A stretch of DNA of 28,962 nucleotides from contig QLUC01000008.1 in NCBI GenBank assembly GCA_018725275.1, forward strand, positions 1 to 28,962, written 5' to 3'. The notes below the pieces were generated by a model that had not been told where the DNA came from, did no database searches, and worked only from the letters and a program-made list of their open reading frames with translations. The position numbers were made by a program, and so were the translations under genes. Shown piece after piece: positions 22,695 through 28,962 of the stretch. The DNA is from Bacillota bacterium (GTDB lineage Bacteria; Bacillota; UBA994). The first letter of the stretch is position 1. Every line of letters starts with the position of its first letter.

Positions 22695-23414
22695 TTAGTC
22701 CTCCTTTTTCCTATACATCAGACTTTGCCCGCGGTGGGTGATGGCGCAAATGTCGGTTTGCAGAGTTGAGGCGGTAGCGGCAAAGGCTCTCGTCGCCGCA
22801 AAGTTGTCGCCAAAGTGCATGGGGATGAGTAGCCCGGGCTTAATCAGCTCGATGAATTTCCTCGCCCCGGCGTCATAGTCCTGCCCCAGGCGGGGGTCGA
22901 CGGGAAAGAAGGCGATGTCAATGTGCTCGCCCCGGAGGGGTTCGACTTCGCGCAAAAAAGCCCGCTCGGTATTATCGATCTCACTATCCGTAGATTCTTC
23001 CCTCCAATGCCACCAATTGAGGTCCCCAGCATGGAAGATGCTTAAACCCTCGGCACGGACCAAGAAGGAGACGCCTAGGTCGGTGCTGCCATAGGCCCGC
23101 ACGAAAACATCCCCTAAATTAAGCGTCTCCTGAGGAGACATGCTATGTATAGAGGGGCCTTCGGCCGCAATGTCGGAGCTGAAAATATAGCGCAGGGAAC
23201 TATTGTACTGCTGCCACTCGAGGATTGTTGGGTTATAATGGTCTTGATGACCATGTGAGACCAAGACAAGAGGGTTAGGGTGCGCGGCGATGCTTGCGGG
23301 GGTCACAATGTTGGTTGAGTCGATGAAGTAGTCAAAGACCAAAAAGTGATTGGACAATTCTAGCGCAAAGCCGCTATTATAGAGGTAGGTTATTTTGGCT
23401 GCGACCTTTTCCAA
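22695..23414 (-). CDS. MBL-fold metallohydrolase
   Basis: 239-residue metallo-beta-lactamase fold protein. The binuclear metal motif is SHGHQDHY (about 53-60); further ligands are His and Asp in FHAGDLNWWHW (about 126-136) and His in IPMHFGDNF near residue 200. This layout resembles the UlaG/UPF0173-like hydrolases. The start is the TTG at 23414, with GGAGG 7 nt upstream. It ends 2 bp before the glyoxalase-like gene. MBL proteins include glyoxalase II, so together the pair might detoxify methylglyoxal, but the MBL motif here is not specifically of the GloB type; substrate is unassigned. Confidence 0.87.
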   Translation of the reverse strand: MEKVAAKITYLYNSGFALELSNHFLVFDYFIDSTNIVTPASIAAHPNPLVLVSHGHQDHYNPTILEWQQYNSSLRYIFSSDIAAEGPSIHSMSPQETLNLGDVFVRAYGSTDLGVSFLVRAEGLSIFHAGDLNWWHWREESTDSEIDNTERAFLREVEPLRGEHIDIAFFPVDPRLGQDYDAGARKFIELIKPGLLIPMHFGDNFAATRAFAATASTLQTDICAITHRGQSLMYRKKED

Positions 23415-23451
23415 GTAGGCACCTCCTCGGTTCGAAATTACAGCGATGTTA

Positions 23452-23461
23452 AAGATATCTT
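23452..23461. promoter_or_regulatory. Palindrome between divergent MBL and GNAT genes
   Basis: AAGATATCTT is a perfect 10-bp dyad, extended loosely by flanking T/A pairs, in the 78-bp gap between two divergent starts. It may be an operator or simply part of an A/T-rich promoter region. No full promoter was identified on either strand. Confidence 0.2.
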
Positions 23462-23492
23462 ACCATAGTCTAAAAAGAAAGGGAGGGTTAGT

Positions 23493-24047
23493 GTGAATGT
23501 TTTGGATTTGCGGGCTTTCCAAAATGAGCAATTGATCGCCGAGTTAACGGAGATGTTACATAGAGCCTTCCCGGGTAGCGATGGTTACCCTACTTTAGAG
23601 GGGGCGCGGGCCGAGGTTTTAGAATCACTGGAAGAGGGCCGGGTCAGCCTCGTGGCCCTAGATGACGGTGGGCATGCTGGGGGCTGGATTGGGGCCATCG
23701 AGTCCTACAATGGCTGTGCTTACGAGCTGCATCCCTTGGTGGTGCATGAGGCGTGGCAGGGACAGGGTCTCGGAAGACGCTTGGTGCAAGAGCTTGAGGA
23801 GAGGCTGCGGGCGACGCAGGCAGTAAGCATCTATCTGGGCACGGACGACGCCGACTACCGGACGAATCTCGGCGGCATTGACCTCTACCCCGAGCCGTTA
23901 AAACATGCCGAGCGCATCGAAAGCACCGACAACCATCCCGTGGTCTTTTACCGCAAGATGGGTTATGTGGTCGTAGGCGTCCTTCCTGATGCCAATGGTT
24001 TTGGACGGCCGGATATTTTTATGGCCAAGCGAATTCAGCGCAACTAA
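23493..24047 (+). CDS. GNAT acetyltransferase resembling aminoglycoside 6'-N-acetyltransferases
   Basis: 184-residue GNAT protein. The acetyl-CoA binding motif is YELHPLVVHEAWQGQGLGRRLV (about 88-109), with QGQGLG forming the pyrophosphate loop. Downstream YLGTDDADYRTNLGGIDLY (about 126-144) and the C-terminal VVFYRKMGYVVVGVLPDANGFGRPDIFMAKR are typical of the AAC(6') group found in many Bacillota chromosomes. Aminoglycoside acetylation is plausible but not proven; chromosomal relatives often have other amine substrates. The start is the GTG at 23493, 5 nt behind GGGAGGG. It is divergent from the MBL operon and 56 bp before the ABC-F gene. Confidence 0.85.
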   Translation: MNVLDLRAFQNEQLIAELTEMLHRAFPGSDGYPTLEGARAEVLESLEEGRVSLVALDDGGHAGGWIGAIESYNGCAYELHPLVVHEAWQGQGLGRRLVQELEERLRATQAVSIYLGTDDADYRTNLGGIDLYPEPLKHAERIESTDNHPVVFYRKMGYVVVGVLPDANGFGRPDIFMAKRIQRN

Positions 24048-24089
24048 ATTGCTTCAATGTGATATACTAATTAAGTATGTCTAATTTAT

Positions 24090-24106
24090 GAGGGGCGATA
24101 ACAATT
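24090..24106 (+). promoter_or_regulatory. Ribosome binding site and apparent ATT start codon of the ABC-F gene
   Basis: GAGGGG (24090-24095) lies 8 nt before the ATT at 24104-24106. The frame is closed by TGA at 24089-24091, and no ATG, GTG or TTG occurs in frame until after the Walker A motif. Starting at ATT gives MLNVSNVSLNFG, which lines up with the usual N-terminus of YkpA-type proteins. An ATA at 24098 is the only other candidate and is only 2 nt from the Shine-Dalgarno. Confidence 0.6.
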
Positions 24107-25690
24107 CTCAATGTAAGCAATGTCAGCCTGAATTTTGGCGGGCAAAAGTTATTTGCGGATGTAAATATCAAGTTCACTCCGGGCAATTGTTATGGCGTTA
24201 TCGGAGCAAATGGGGCCGGCAAGAGCACTTTTCTGCGCATACTTTCCGGCGACCTTGAGCCAAATACGGGTGAAGTGAGCGTGGCGCGTGGGGTGCGCAT
24301 GTCTGTTTTGCAGCAGGATCATTATAAGTATGATGGCATCTTGGTGCTAGACACGGTTATTATGGGGAACCCCGGCATCTTCGAAAATATAGCCGCCCGC
24401 AATGAGCTCTATGCCAAGGACGATTTTGGCGATGCCGATGGCATACGAGCCGCCGACTTAGAGTGCGAATTTGCCGAGATGAATGGTTGGGAGGCCGAGT
24501 CCGACGCCGCCTCTCTCTTGCAGGGTCTGGGCATAGGGGTGTCGCTCCATGGCAAGAGGATGGCCGAGCTAAGGGGCGAAGAAAAGGTCAAAGTGCTCTT
24601 GGCACAGGCGCTTTTTGGCAACCCCGGCATCTTGGTGCTCGATGAGCCCACCAACAACTTGGACCGCAAGGCCATTAAATGGCTGGAAAATTTCTTCGGG
24701 GATTTTGAGGGCACCATTATCGTGGTTTCGCATGACCGCCACTTTCTCAACGAGGTCTGCACCCACATGGCCGATGTGGACCATGGTAAGATTAGGCTGT
24801 TTGTGGGTAACTATGACTTTTGGTACGAAACCAGTCAGCTCGCCCTACGCATGTTAAAGGACGAGAACAAGAAAAAAGAAGAGCACATCAAGCATCTCCA
24901 GGAGTTCATCGCCCGCTTCAGCGCCAATGCGTCAAAATCCAAACAGGCCACCTCGCGTAAGCGACTGCTCGAAAAAATTACGCTAGATGACATCACCCCA
25001 TCGACGCGGCGATATCCCTACATGGGGTTCAAGCCCGAGCGCGAGCCCGGTAAAGACATTCTGACCGTCAAGGGTCTCGGTAAAACCATCGACGGACAGA
25101 AAGTGCTCAACAATATTAGCTTTATAGTCATGCGGGGCGAGAAAATAGCCCTCGTGGGGCAGAACGAGTTGGCCAATACCACCCTGTTCAAAATCCTCGC
25201 CGGGGAGATGGAGCCCGATGAGGGTGAGTTTAAGTGGGGGGTTACCATTACTAAGGCCTACTTCCCGAAAGATAATACCGAGCACTTTGACGGGATTAAC
25301 ACCGATTTGATTGACTGGTTGCGCGAGTATTCCCCCATCAAGACCGATAATCATGTCCGCAGCTTCTTGGGGCGAGTGCTGTTTTCAGGGGAAGACGCCC
25401 AAAAGCCGGTGAAAGTGCTCTCCGGGGGCGAAAAAGTCCGGATGATGCTCGCCAAGATGATGATTACTAACCCCAATCTGCTCATGTTCGACCATCCCAC
25501 CAACCACCTCGACCTCGAAGCCATCACCGCCTTAAACAATGGTTTGGCCGATTACAGCAGTAATATCTTGTTCACCTCGCATGACCATCAGCTGCTCCAG
25601 ACCATCGCCAATCGCATTATCGAGATTACTCCGCAGGGCATTGTCGATATGCGGGGCACCTATGACGAGTACCTGCAGAAAACCAGTTAG
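24104..25690 (+). CDS. ykpA: ABC-F family ATPase (YkpA/YbiT type) with one degenerate ATP site
   Basis: Soluble tandem-ATPase protein of about 528 residues, related to ribosome-associated ABC-F factors. Domain 1: Walker A GANGAGKST (34-42), Q-loop Gln70, signature LRGEE (156-160), Walker B ILVLDE with Glu181. The charged linker lies at about 245-300. Domain 2: Walker A GQNELANTT (352-360), where Asn358 replaces the lysine; signature LSGGE (439-443); Walker B LLMFDH, where His464 replaces the catalytic Glu; SHDHQ kept. So the site built from domain-1 Walker motifs and signature 2 is intact, and the opposite site has lost all three motifs. Relatives I recall from Bacillus already diverge at site 2 but keep its lysine. 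There is no standard start codon (see the start entry); a GTG at 24275 would remove Walker A. Confidence 0.9.
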   Translation: MLNVSNVSLNFGGQKLFADVNIKFTPGNCYGVIGANGAGKSTFLRILSGDLEPNTGEVSVARGVRMSVLQQDHYKYDGILVLDTVIMGNPGIFENIAARNELYAKDDFGDADGIRAADLECEFAEMNGWEAESDAASLLQGLGIGVSLHGKRMAELRGEEKVKVLLAQALFGNPGILVLDEPTNNLDRKAIKWLENFFGDFEGTIIVVSHDRHFLNEVCTHMADVDHGKIRLFVGNYDFWYETSQLALRMLKDENKKKEEHIKHLQEFIARFSANASKSKQATSRKRLLEKITLDDITPSTRRYPYMGFKPEREPGKDILTVKGLGKTIDGQKVLNNISFIVMRGEKIALVGQNELANTTLFKILAGEMEPDEGEFKWGVTITKAYFPKDNTEHFDGINTDLIDWLREYSPIKTDNHVRSFLGRVLFSGEDAQKPVKVLSGGEKVRMMLAKMMITNPNLLMFDHPTNHLDLEAITALNNGLADYSSNILFTSHDHQLLQTIANRIIEITPQGIVDMRGTYDEYLQKTS

Positions 25691-25701
25691 CGCCCTATGC
25701 G

Positions 25702-25755
25702 CCAACGCTCTCGTACAATCCCAAGTTGCTCATCACCCATGACCTTGGCGTGAGT
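25702..25755 (+). pseudogene. Fossil of an OppD/DppD-type ABC ATPase
   Basis: In one frame this stretch reads PTLSYNPKLLITHDLGVS. ALSCNPKLLI is the segment leading into Walker B in peptide-transporter ATPases (OppD/DppD), and LFITHDLGV is their H-loop segment about 40 residues further on. Here the two are joined at the shared LLI/LI residues, as if an internal deletion had removed the part between. Nothing else of the gene is recognisable on either side. The fragment is too short to be functional and has no ribosome binding site. It sits in the 148-bp gap before fdrA. Confidence 0.4.
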
Positions 25756-25838
25756 TCTGCCCCGAGCACTTTGTGGCCGGCCACGTGGTTAAGTAGTGGT
25801 TTGAATTGTTGCCGGGGAGTAAACAGGGAGGCGATTAC

Positions 25839-27389
25839 GTGAACTCACTGGTTAAGGTTCTTTGCAACGAGTATTTCGATTCGGTTACGCTGATGTCTCT
25901 CACCGCAAAGTTGCGCCGGGCAGGCGGGGCCGAAGAAGTGGTGGTCCTCATGGGCACGCCCATGAACCTGCAGCTGATCGAGGGCTTAGGCTTTACGGCG
26001 GATGAACTGAGGCTGGCCACGAGCAGCGACTGTGTAATCGGCGTGAGGAGCAAGGACGATGCGGAAACCCTGGTGGAAGAGGTGTTGCGCCAGCTCAAGG
26101 AGGGCAACGTGCAAAAAGCAGAGGGGCGAAGTGTAGCCCCGGCTACCATTGCCGGCGCCGGCCAAGACCTGGCGGCCAACTTGGTCATTATTTCTACTCC
26201 CGGCGAGTATGCTGCCCGCGAAGCCCGCTTGGCCCTTGAGCAAGGACTTCATGTCATGATGTTTAGCGATAATGTCACTCTGGAGGATGAAGTTAGGCTC
26301 AAGCAGATGGCGCAAGCGAAGGGGCTTTTTATGATGGGGCCGGACTGCGGCACCGCCATAATAAATGGCAAGGGACTCTGTTTCGCCAACCGGGTACGGC
26401 AGGGTAGCATTGGCCTCGTAGCGGCCTCGGGCACTGGTTTGCAGGAAGTGGCGGTGCAGATTCATCGCTTAGGCCACGGAATTTCGCAGGGCATAGGGGT
26501 CGGTGGACGTGATTTGAGCCTGGCGGTGGGCGGAATGATGATGAAGCAGGGGATAAAGGCCCTGGCGGAGGACCCCGACACTGCGGTCATCGTGCTTATC
26601 TCTAAACCGCCGGCCGAAGAGGTGCAAAGAGAGATATTTGCCCTGCTCGACACAGTGCCAAAGCCCTGCGTCATCTGTTTTATAGACGGTGCAGCGGTGG
26701 GGGTGGACGGGCCCCACCGGCGTGTGGTTCATTCCTTGGAGGGGGCCGCGCTGGCGGCTATCGACTTGGTCGACGGGGGCCGAGGACCAAGCGCAGCAGC
26801 CTGGGGTGTGGAGGGCGACGCCGTGAACCAAGTTGGTCTGGCCGCCCCCAATCAGAAGTACATACGCGCTCTTTACTGTGGCGGCACTCTTTGTGCCGAG
26901 GCCTTAGGTTATGCCAGAACCGTACTTAACCCTACCTTTAGCAATGTGGCCAAACGGCAAGAGGAGAGGCTCCCTGACCCCAGAGAGAGCAGGGGGCATT
27001 CTTTTATCGACCTAGGCGATGATGTCTTCACTCGTGGCCGGCCTCACCCCATGATTGACCCCGAACTCAGGCTAGAGCGCATCATGGAAGAAGCAGCCGA
27101 CCCCGAAACCTTGGTGCTCTTGCTCGACTTTGTGCTGGGGTACGGTGCGCACGAGGACCCGGTGGGGATATCCGTTGGGGCGATAGGGGCCGCTCAGGTA
27201 CTGGCCCAGAAAGCGGGACGATACCTGGCCGTCGTAGCCTATGTCTGTGGCACCGAACTCGACAAGCAGGGGTTAGAGAGCCAAGTGGAGCTCCTTAGGC
27301 GGGCCGGAGTGTTGGTGGCAACAAGCAATTTGCAGGCGGTAAAATTGGCCTGTGCAATTGTCGGGGAGGGGGAGTTAGCGCGTGACTGA
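25839..27389 (+). CDS. fdrA: FdrA-type acyl-CoA synthetase-like protein
   Basis: 516-residue protein of the FdrA family, built from a succinyl-CoA-synthetase-like CoA-binding domain and a ligase domain. Matching blocks: STPGEYAAREA (119-129), MMFSDNVTLEDE (140-151), MGPDCGT (166-172), AASGTGLQE (195-203), GVGGRDLS (220-227) and, in the second half, IDLGDDVFTRGRPHPMIDP. In E. coli FdrA acts with YlbE and YlbF as the oxamate carbamoyltransferase (AllFGH) at the end of anaerobic allantoin breakdown. Start is the GTG at 25839, 7 nt behind GGGAGG. It overlaps the next gene by 8 bp. It ends earlier than E. coli FdrA: the INIG...WSPVAGG segment at the E. coli C-terminus is found here at the start of the next gene. 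Confidence 0.9.
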   Translation: MNSLVKVLCNEYFDSVTLMSLTAKLRRAGGAEEVVVLMGTPMNLQLIEGLGFTADELRLATSSDCVIGVRSKDDAETLVEEVLRQLKEGNVQKAEGRSVAPATIAGAGQDLAANLVIISTPGEYAAREARLALEQGLHVMMFSDNVTLEDEVRLKQMAQAKGLFMMGPDCGTAIINGKGLCFANRVRQGSIGLVAASGTGLQEVAVQIHRLGHGISQGIGVGGRDLSLAVGGMMMKQGIKALAEDPDTAVIVLISKPPAEEVQREIFALLDTVPKPCVICFIDGAAVGVDGPHRRVVHSLEGAALAAIDLVDGGRGPSAAAWGVEGDAVNQVGLAAPNQKYIRALYCGGTLCAEALGYARTVLNPTFSNVAKRQEERLPDPRESRGHSFIDLGDDVFTRGRPHPMIDPELRLERIMEEAADPETLVLLLDFVLGYGAHEDPVGISVGAIGAAQVLAQKAGRYLAVVAYVCGTELDKQGLESQVELLRRAGVLVATSNLQAVKLACAIVGEGELARD

Positions 27390-28779
27390 CCTTTTTGGCA
27401 AAGAACTTAGAGTGATCAATGTGGGGGCGTCTACTTTCAATGAAGACTACCGCCGGCAGAACATCCCCTTTATCCATCTAGACTGGCGACCGCCGGCCGG
27501 TGGAGATGCGGAGTTGCTCGGTATGCTCGAGCAACTGGAAGCGCGCCGCCCCGAGATAACACGGGCCAATGACGAAGTCCTTCGCCGCGTCAAAAGCGCC
27601 CAGGGCAAGTTGGTGGGGGTGAAGCTAGCCCGTGAGGTGTTGCCAGGCATGGACCGGCGCATCATACTGCATGCGGGGCCACCCATTGCTTGGGCGAATA
27701 TGGCCGGACCCATGCGCGGGGCCATCATCGGAGCCTTGATGTACGAGGGTTGGGCGACCACCCCGGAGTTGGCCTTGGCTTTGGCGGCCAGTGGGGAGAT
27801 TTGCTTTGCTCCCTGTCATGAATATGGGGCCGTTGGCCCTATGGCCGGCGTCATTTCGCCTTCCATGCCGGTGCATGTCCTCCTCGATGAGGTGCATGAA
27901 AAGCGGGCCTACTGTACGGTCAACGAGGGCTTAGGCAAGGTGTTGCGTTACGGCGCTCATAGCGAGGCGGTGCTACAAAGGCTGCGGTGGATAGAGAATG
28001 ATTTCGCCCCAATTCTAGACGCGGCTCTAGCCCTGGCCGGCGGCATAGATGTAAAAGGGATTATTTCGCAAGCCCTCCACATGGGCGATGAATGCCACAA
28101 CCGCAACAAGGCGGCCACGGGGTTGTTTTTGCGAGAAATTATGCCCCATGTACTGCGGACAAGCTTTCCCTTGGAGCAAAAAATTGCGGCGCTGGAGTTT
28201 ATCAAGGGCAACGACCATTACTTTTTGAACCTTTCCATGCCTTACTGCAAGTTGGCCCTTGCGGCTGGGCATGGGGTGGAACAGGCCACAGTTTGCACCG
28301 TCATGGCACGCAATGGCTATGAATTTGGCATTAAAATCAGTAGCTCCGACCGGTGGTTTACCGGCAAGGCCAATAAAATCGAGGGTCTCTTGTTTCCCGG
28401 GTTTACTATGGAAGATGCCGCCCCAGACATTGGCGATAGCGCCATCACCGAGACCATGGGGCTGGGTGGATTTGCCATGGGCGGAGCCCCCGCGATAGTG
28501 CAATTTGTGGGCGGGAGGGTGGAGGACGCCTTTAGATATTCTCGGCAGATGCACGAAATCTGCCACGGAGAAAACCAGGCGTTTACTTTGCCCACGCTCG
28601 ACTTCATGCCCACCGCCCTCGGCATCGATATCCGCAAAGTCATCGCCACGGGCATTTTGCCCATTATTAACACGGGCATGGCGCACAAGGAGCCCGGTGT
28701 GGGGCAAGTAGGGGCCGGGCTGGTGCGGCCGCCCATGTCTTGTTTTAAAGCCGCACTAGAGGCAGTAGCATCCCATTGA
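27382..28779 (+). CDS. ylbE: DUF1116 protein (YlbE/AllG type)
   Basis: 465-residue DUF1116 protein. The first 45 residues (RVINVGASTF...HLDWRPPAGGD) form a small domain found at the C-terminus of FdrA in E. coli. The DUF1116 part begins near residue 90 with LHAGPPIAWANMAGPMRGAIIGALMYEGWA, followed by CHEYGAVGPMAGVISPSMP, the TVNEGLGKVLRYG block, LHMGDECHNRNKAATGLF and a C-terminal GIDIRKV...INTGMAHKEPGVGQVGAG. Partner of FdrA in the proposed oxamate or other carbamoyl transfer. The GTG at 27382 lies inside the end of fdrA behind a GGGGAGGGGGAG site, so translation is coupled. The third expected subunit (YlbF/DUF2877) does not follow directly; a sugar kinase gene does. Confidence 0.88.
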   Translation: MTDLFGKELRVINVGASTFNEDYRRQNIPFIHLDWRPPAGGDAELLGMLEQLEARRPEITRANDEVLRRVKSAQGKLVGVKLAREVLPGMDRRIILHAGPPIAWANMAGPMRGAIIGALMYEGWATTPELALALAASGEICFAPCHEYGAVGPMAGVISPSMPVHVLLDEVHEKRAYCTVNEGLGKVLRYGAHSEAVLQRLRWIENDFAPILDAALALAGGIDVKGIISQALHMGDECHNRNKAATGLFLREIMPHVLRTSFPLEQKIAALEFIKGNDHYFLNLSMPYCKLALAAGHGVEQATVCTVMARNGYEFGIKISSSDRWFTGKANKIEGLLFPGFTMEDAAPDIGDSAITETMGLGGFAMGGAPAIVQFVGGRVEDAFRYSRQMHEICHGENQAFTLPTLDFMPTALGIDIRKVIATGILPIINTGMAHKEPGVGQVGAGLVRPPMSCFKAALEAVASH

Positions 28780-28787
28780 TGGTATCA

Positions 28788-28842
28788 CCGTAATTCTACA
28801 GGTGACTTAGCGCCAATCCTGTAAGGATTGTCCGTATTACGG
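28788..28842 (+). promoter_or_regulatory. Structured leader with mutually exclusive helices
   Basis: Outer helix CCGTAAT (28788-28794) pairs with ATTACGG (28836-28842). Inside, CAATCCT (28814-28820) can pair with AGGATTG (28824-28830), or TACAGG (28797-28802) can pair with CCTGTA (28818-28823); both use 28818-28820, so only one can form. It does not fit the purine, preQ1, THF, guanidine or ZTP riboswitch patterns I know. Lies just after the ylbE stop and before the PfkB gene. Confidence 0.4.
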
Positions 28843-28857
28843 GCTTCCCATACAATT

Positions 28858-28884
28858 AAACAAAAGGGACTGGTCTTTTTGTTT
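28858..28884 (+). terminator. Terminator-like hairpin before PfkB gene
   Basis: AAACAAAAGGGAC, loop TG, and GTCTTTTTGTTT pair with one mismatch region, and the 3' arm is T-rich. The stem is largely A/T, so it would be a weak intrinsic terminator. It follows the structured element at 28788-28842 and precedes the kinase ribosome binding site, as in an attenuator. Confidence 0.4.
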
Positions 28885-28889
28885 ACGCA

Positions 28890-28962
28890 GTGGTGCGAGG
28901 AGGGTTCGATGTCGAAGGGGAGTATGTGTTAATCATTGGCGGGGCGGCCATGGACATTACCG
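28890..28962 (+). CDS. PfkB-family carbohydrate/nucleoside kinase, 5' end only
   Basis: The final stretch reads DVEGEYVLIIGGAAMDIT, the N-terminal strand of ribokinase/PfkB-family kinases (GGA.xD motif at the start of the substrate-binding fold). The frame is closed upstream by TAA at 28857-28859. Possible starts are the GTG codons at 28890, 28893 and 28926; AGGAGGG at 28898-28904 is too far from the last and downstream of the first two, so the start is unresolved. Members phosphorylate sugars, pseudouridine or other nucleosides; following fdrA-ylbE, a role in nucleoside or purine breakdown is a guess. The gene runs out of the window. Confidence 0.65.
   Translation, partial: MVRGGFDVEGEYVLIIGGAAMDIT

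Noticed and set aside
24088..24258. ATG at 24088 opening another frame across the ABC-F start region
   Set aside because: The encoded peptide has no family resemblance, and the overlapping frame encodes a clear ABC-F N-terminus with Walker A.
28788..28842. Assignment of the leader to a known riboswitch class (purine, preQ1, THF, guanidine, ZTP)
   Set aside because: Conserved core sequences of these classes, as far as I can recall them, are absent.

Overview
The window looks like chromosomal DNA from a moderately GC-rich member of the Bacillota, probably an anaerobic or microaerophilic clostridial lineage. The evidence is a set of strong GGAGG-type Shine-Dalgarno sites, frequent TTG and GTG starts placed about 7 nt behind them (katG, ygeY, ygeW, an MBL hydrolase, fdrA, ylbE), consensus sigma-A promoters, and mainly Bacillota-type families (DUF4261, DUF4256, YkpA-type ABC-F, BmrCD-like exporter). 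No tRNA, rRNA, CRISPR array, insertion sequence or phage gene was seen.

Layout. 1-413: 5' end of an amidase (-), cut by the window edge. 637-1428: DUF4261 protein (+), facing katG (-, TTG start at 3746) across a bidirectional terminator. katG has a good promoter overlapped by a PerR/Fur-like box, and a leader with a small ORF and a hairpin. A roughly 640-bp gap behind katG carries a degenerate repeat pair. 4384-6161: DUF4256 protein and an RlmL-type rRNA methyltransferase (+). 6243-8652: ygeY-ygeW operon (-). 8902-9902: peroxiredoxin and DUF1801 protein (+). 9990-10790: DUF368 (PopT-type) membrane protein (-). 11192-12346: Eis-like acetyltransferase (+). 12360-19002 (all -): heterodimeric ABC exporter, then an ABC-2 exporter (one ATPase, two permeases, and a possible 21-residue membrane peptide). 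19163-20506: sodium-coupled NSS symporter (+) behind a consensus promoter. 20514-22213: second ABC-2 exporter (-) with palindromic operator candidates upstream. 22309-23414: MBL hydrolase and glyoxalase-like protein (-). 23493-25690: AAC(6')-like GNAT and an ABC-F protein (+). 25839-28779: fdrA-ylbE(DUF1116) operon (+), followed by the start of a PfkB-type sugar kinase.

Themes. First, carbamoyl/amide nitrogen metabolism occurs at both ends: ygeY-ygeW belong to the purine/selenium-linked cluster known in enterobacteria and gut anaerobes, and fdrA-ylbE belong to the oxamate carbamoyltransferase (AllFG) system. Second, peroxide defence is represented by katG and the peroxiredoxin. Third, the middle is rich in export and drug-modification functions: three ABC exporters, two GNATs resembling aminoglycoside acetyltransferases, and an ABC-F protein.

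The points most worth a second look are the ABC-F gene, which has no ATG/GTG/TTG start before its Walker A motif, appears to start at ATT, and has all three motifs of one ATP site degenerate; a structured leader with mutually exclusive helices before the PfkB kinase gene; the katG leader; the 21-residue membrane peptide; an apparent OppD-type ATPase fossil at 25702-25755; and tandem palindromes upstream of the second ABC-2 operon.
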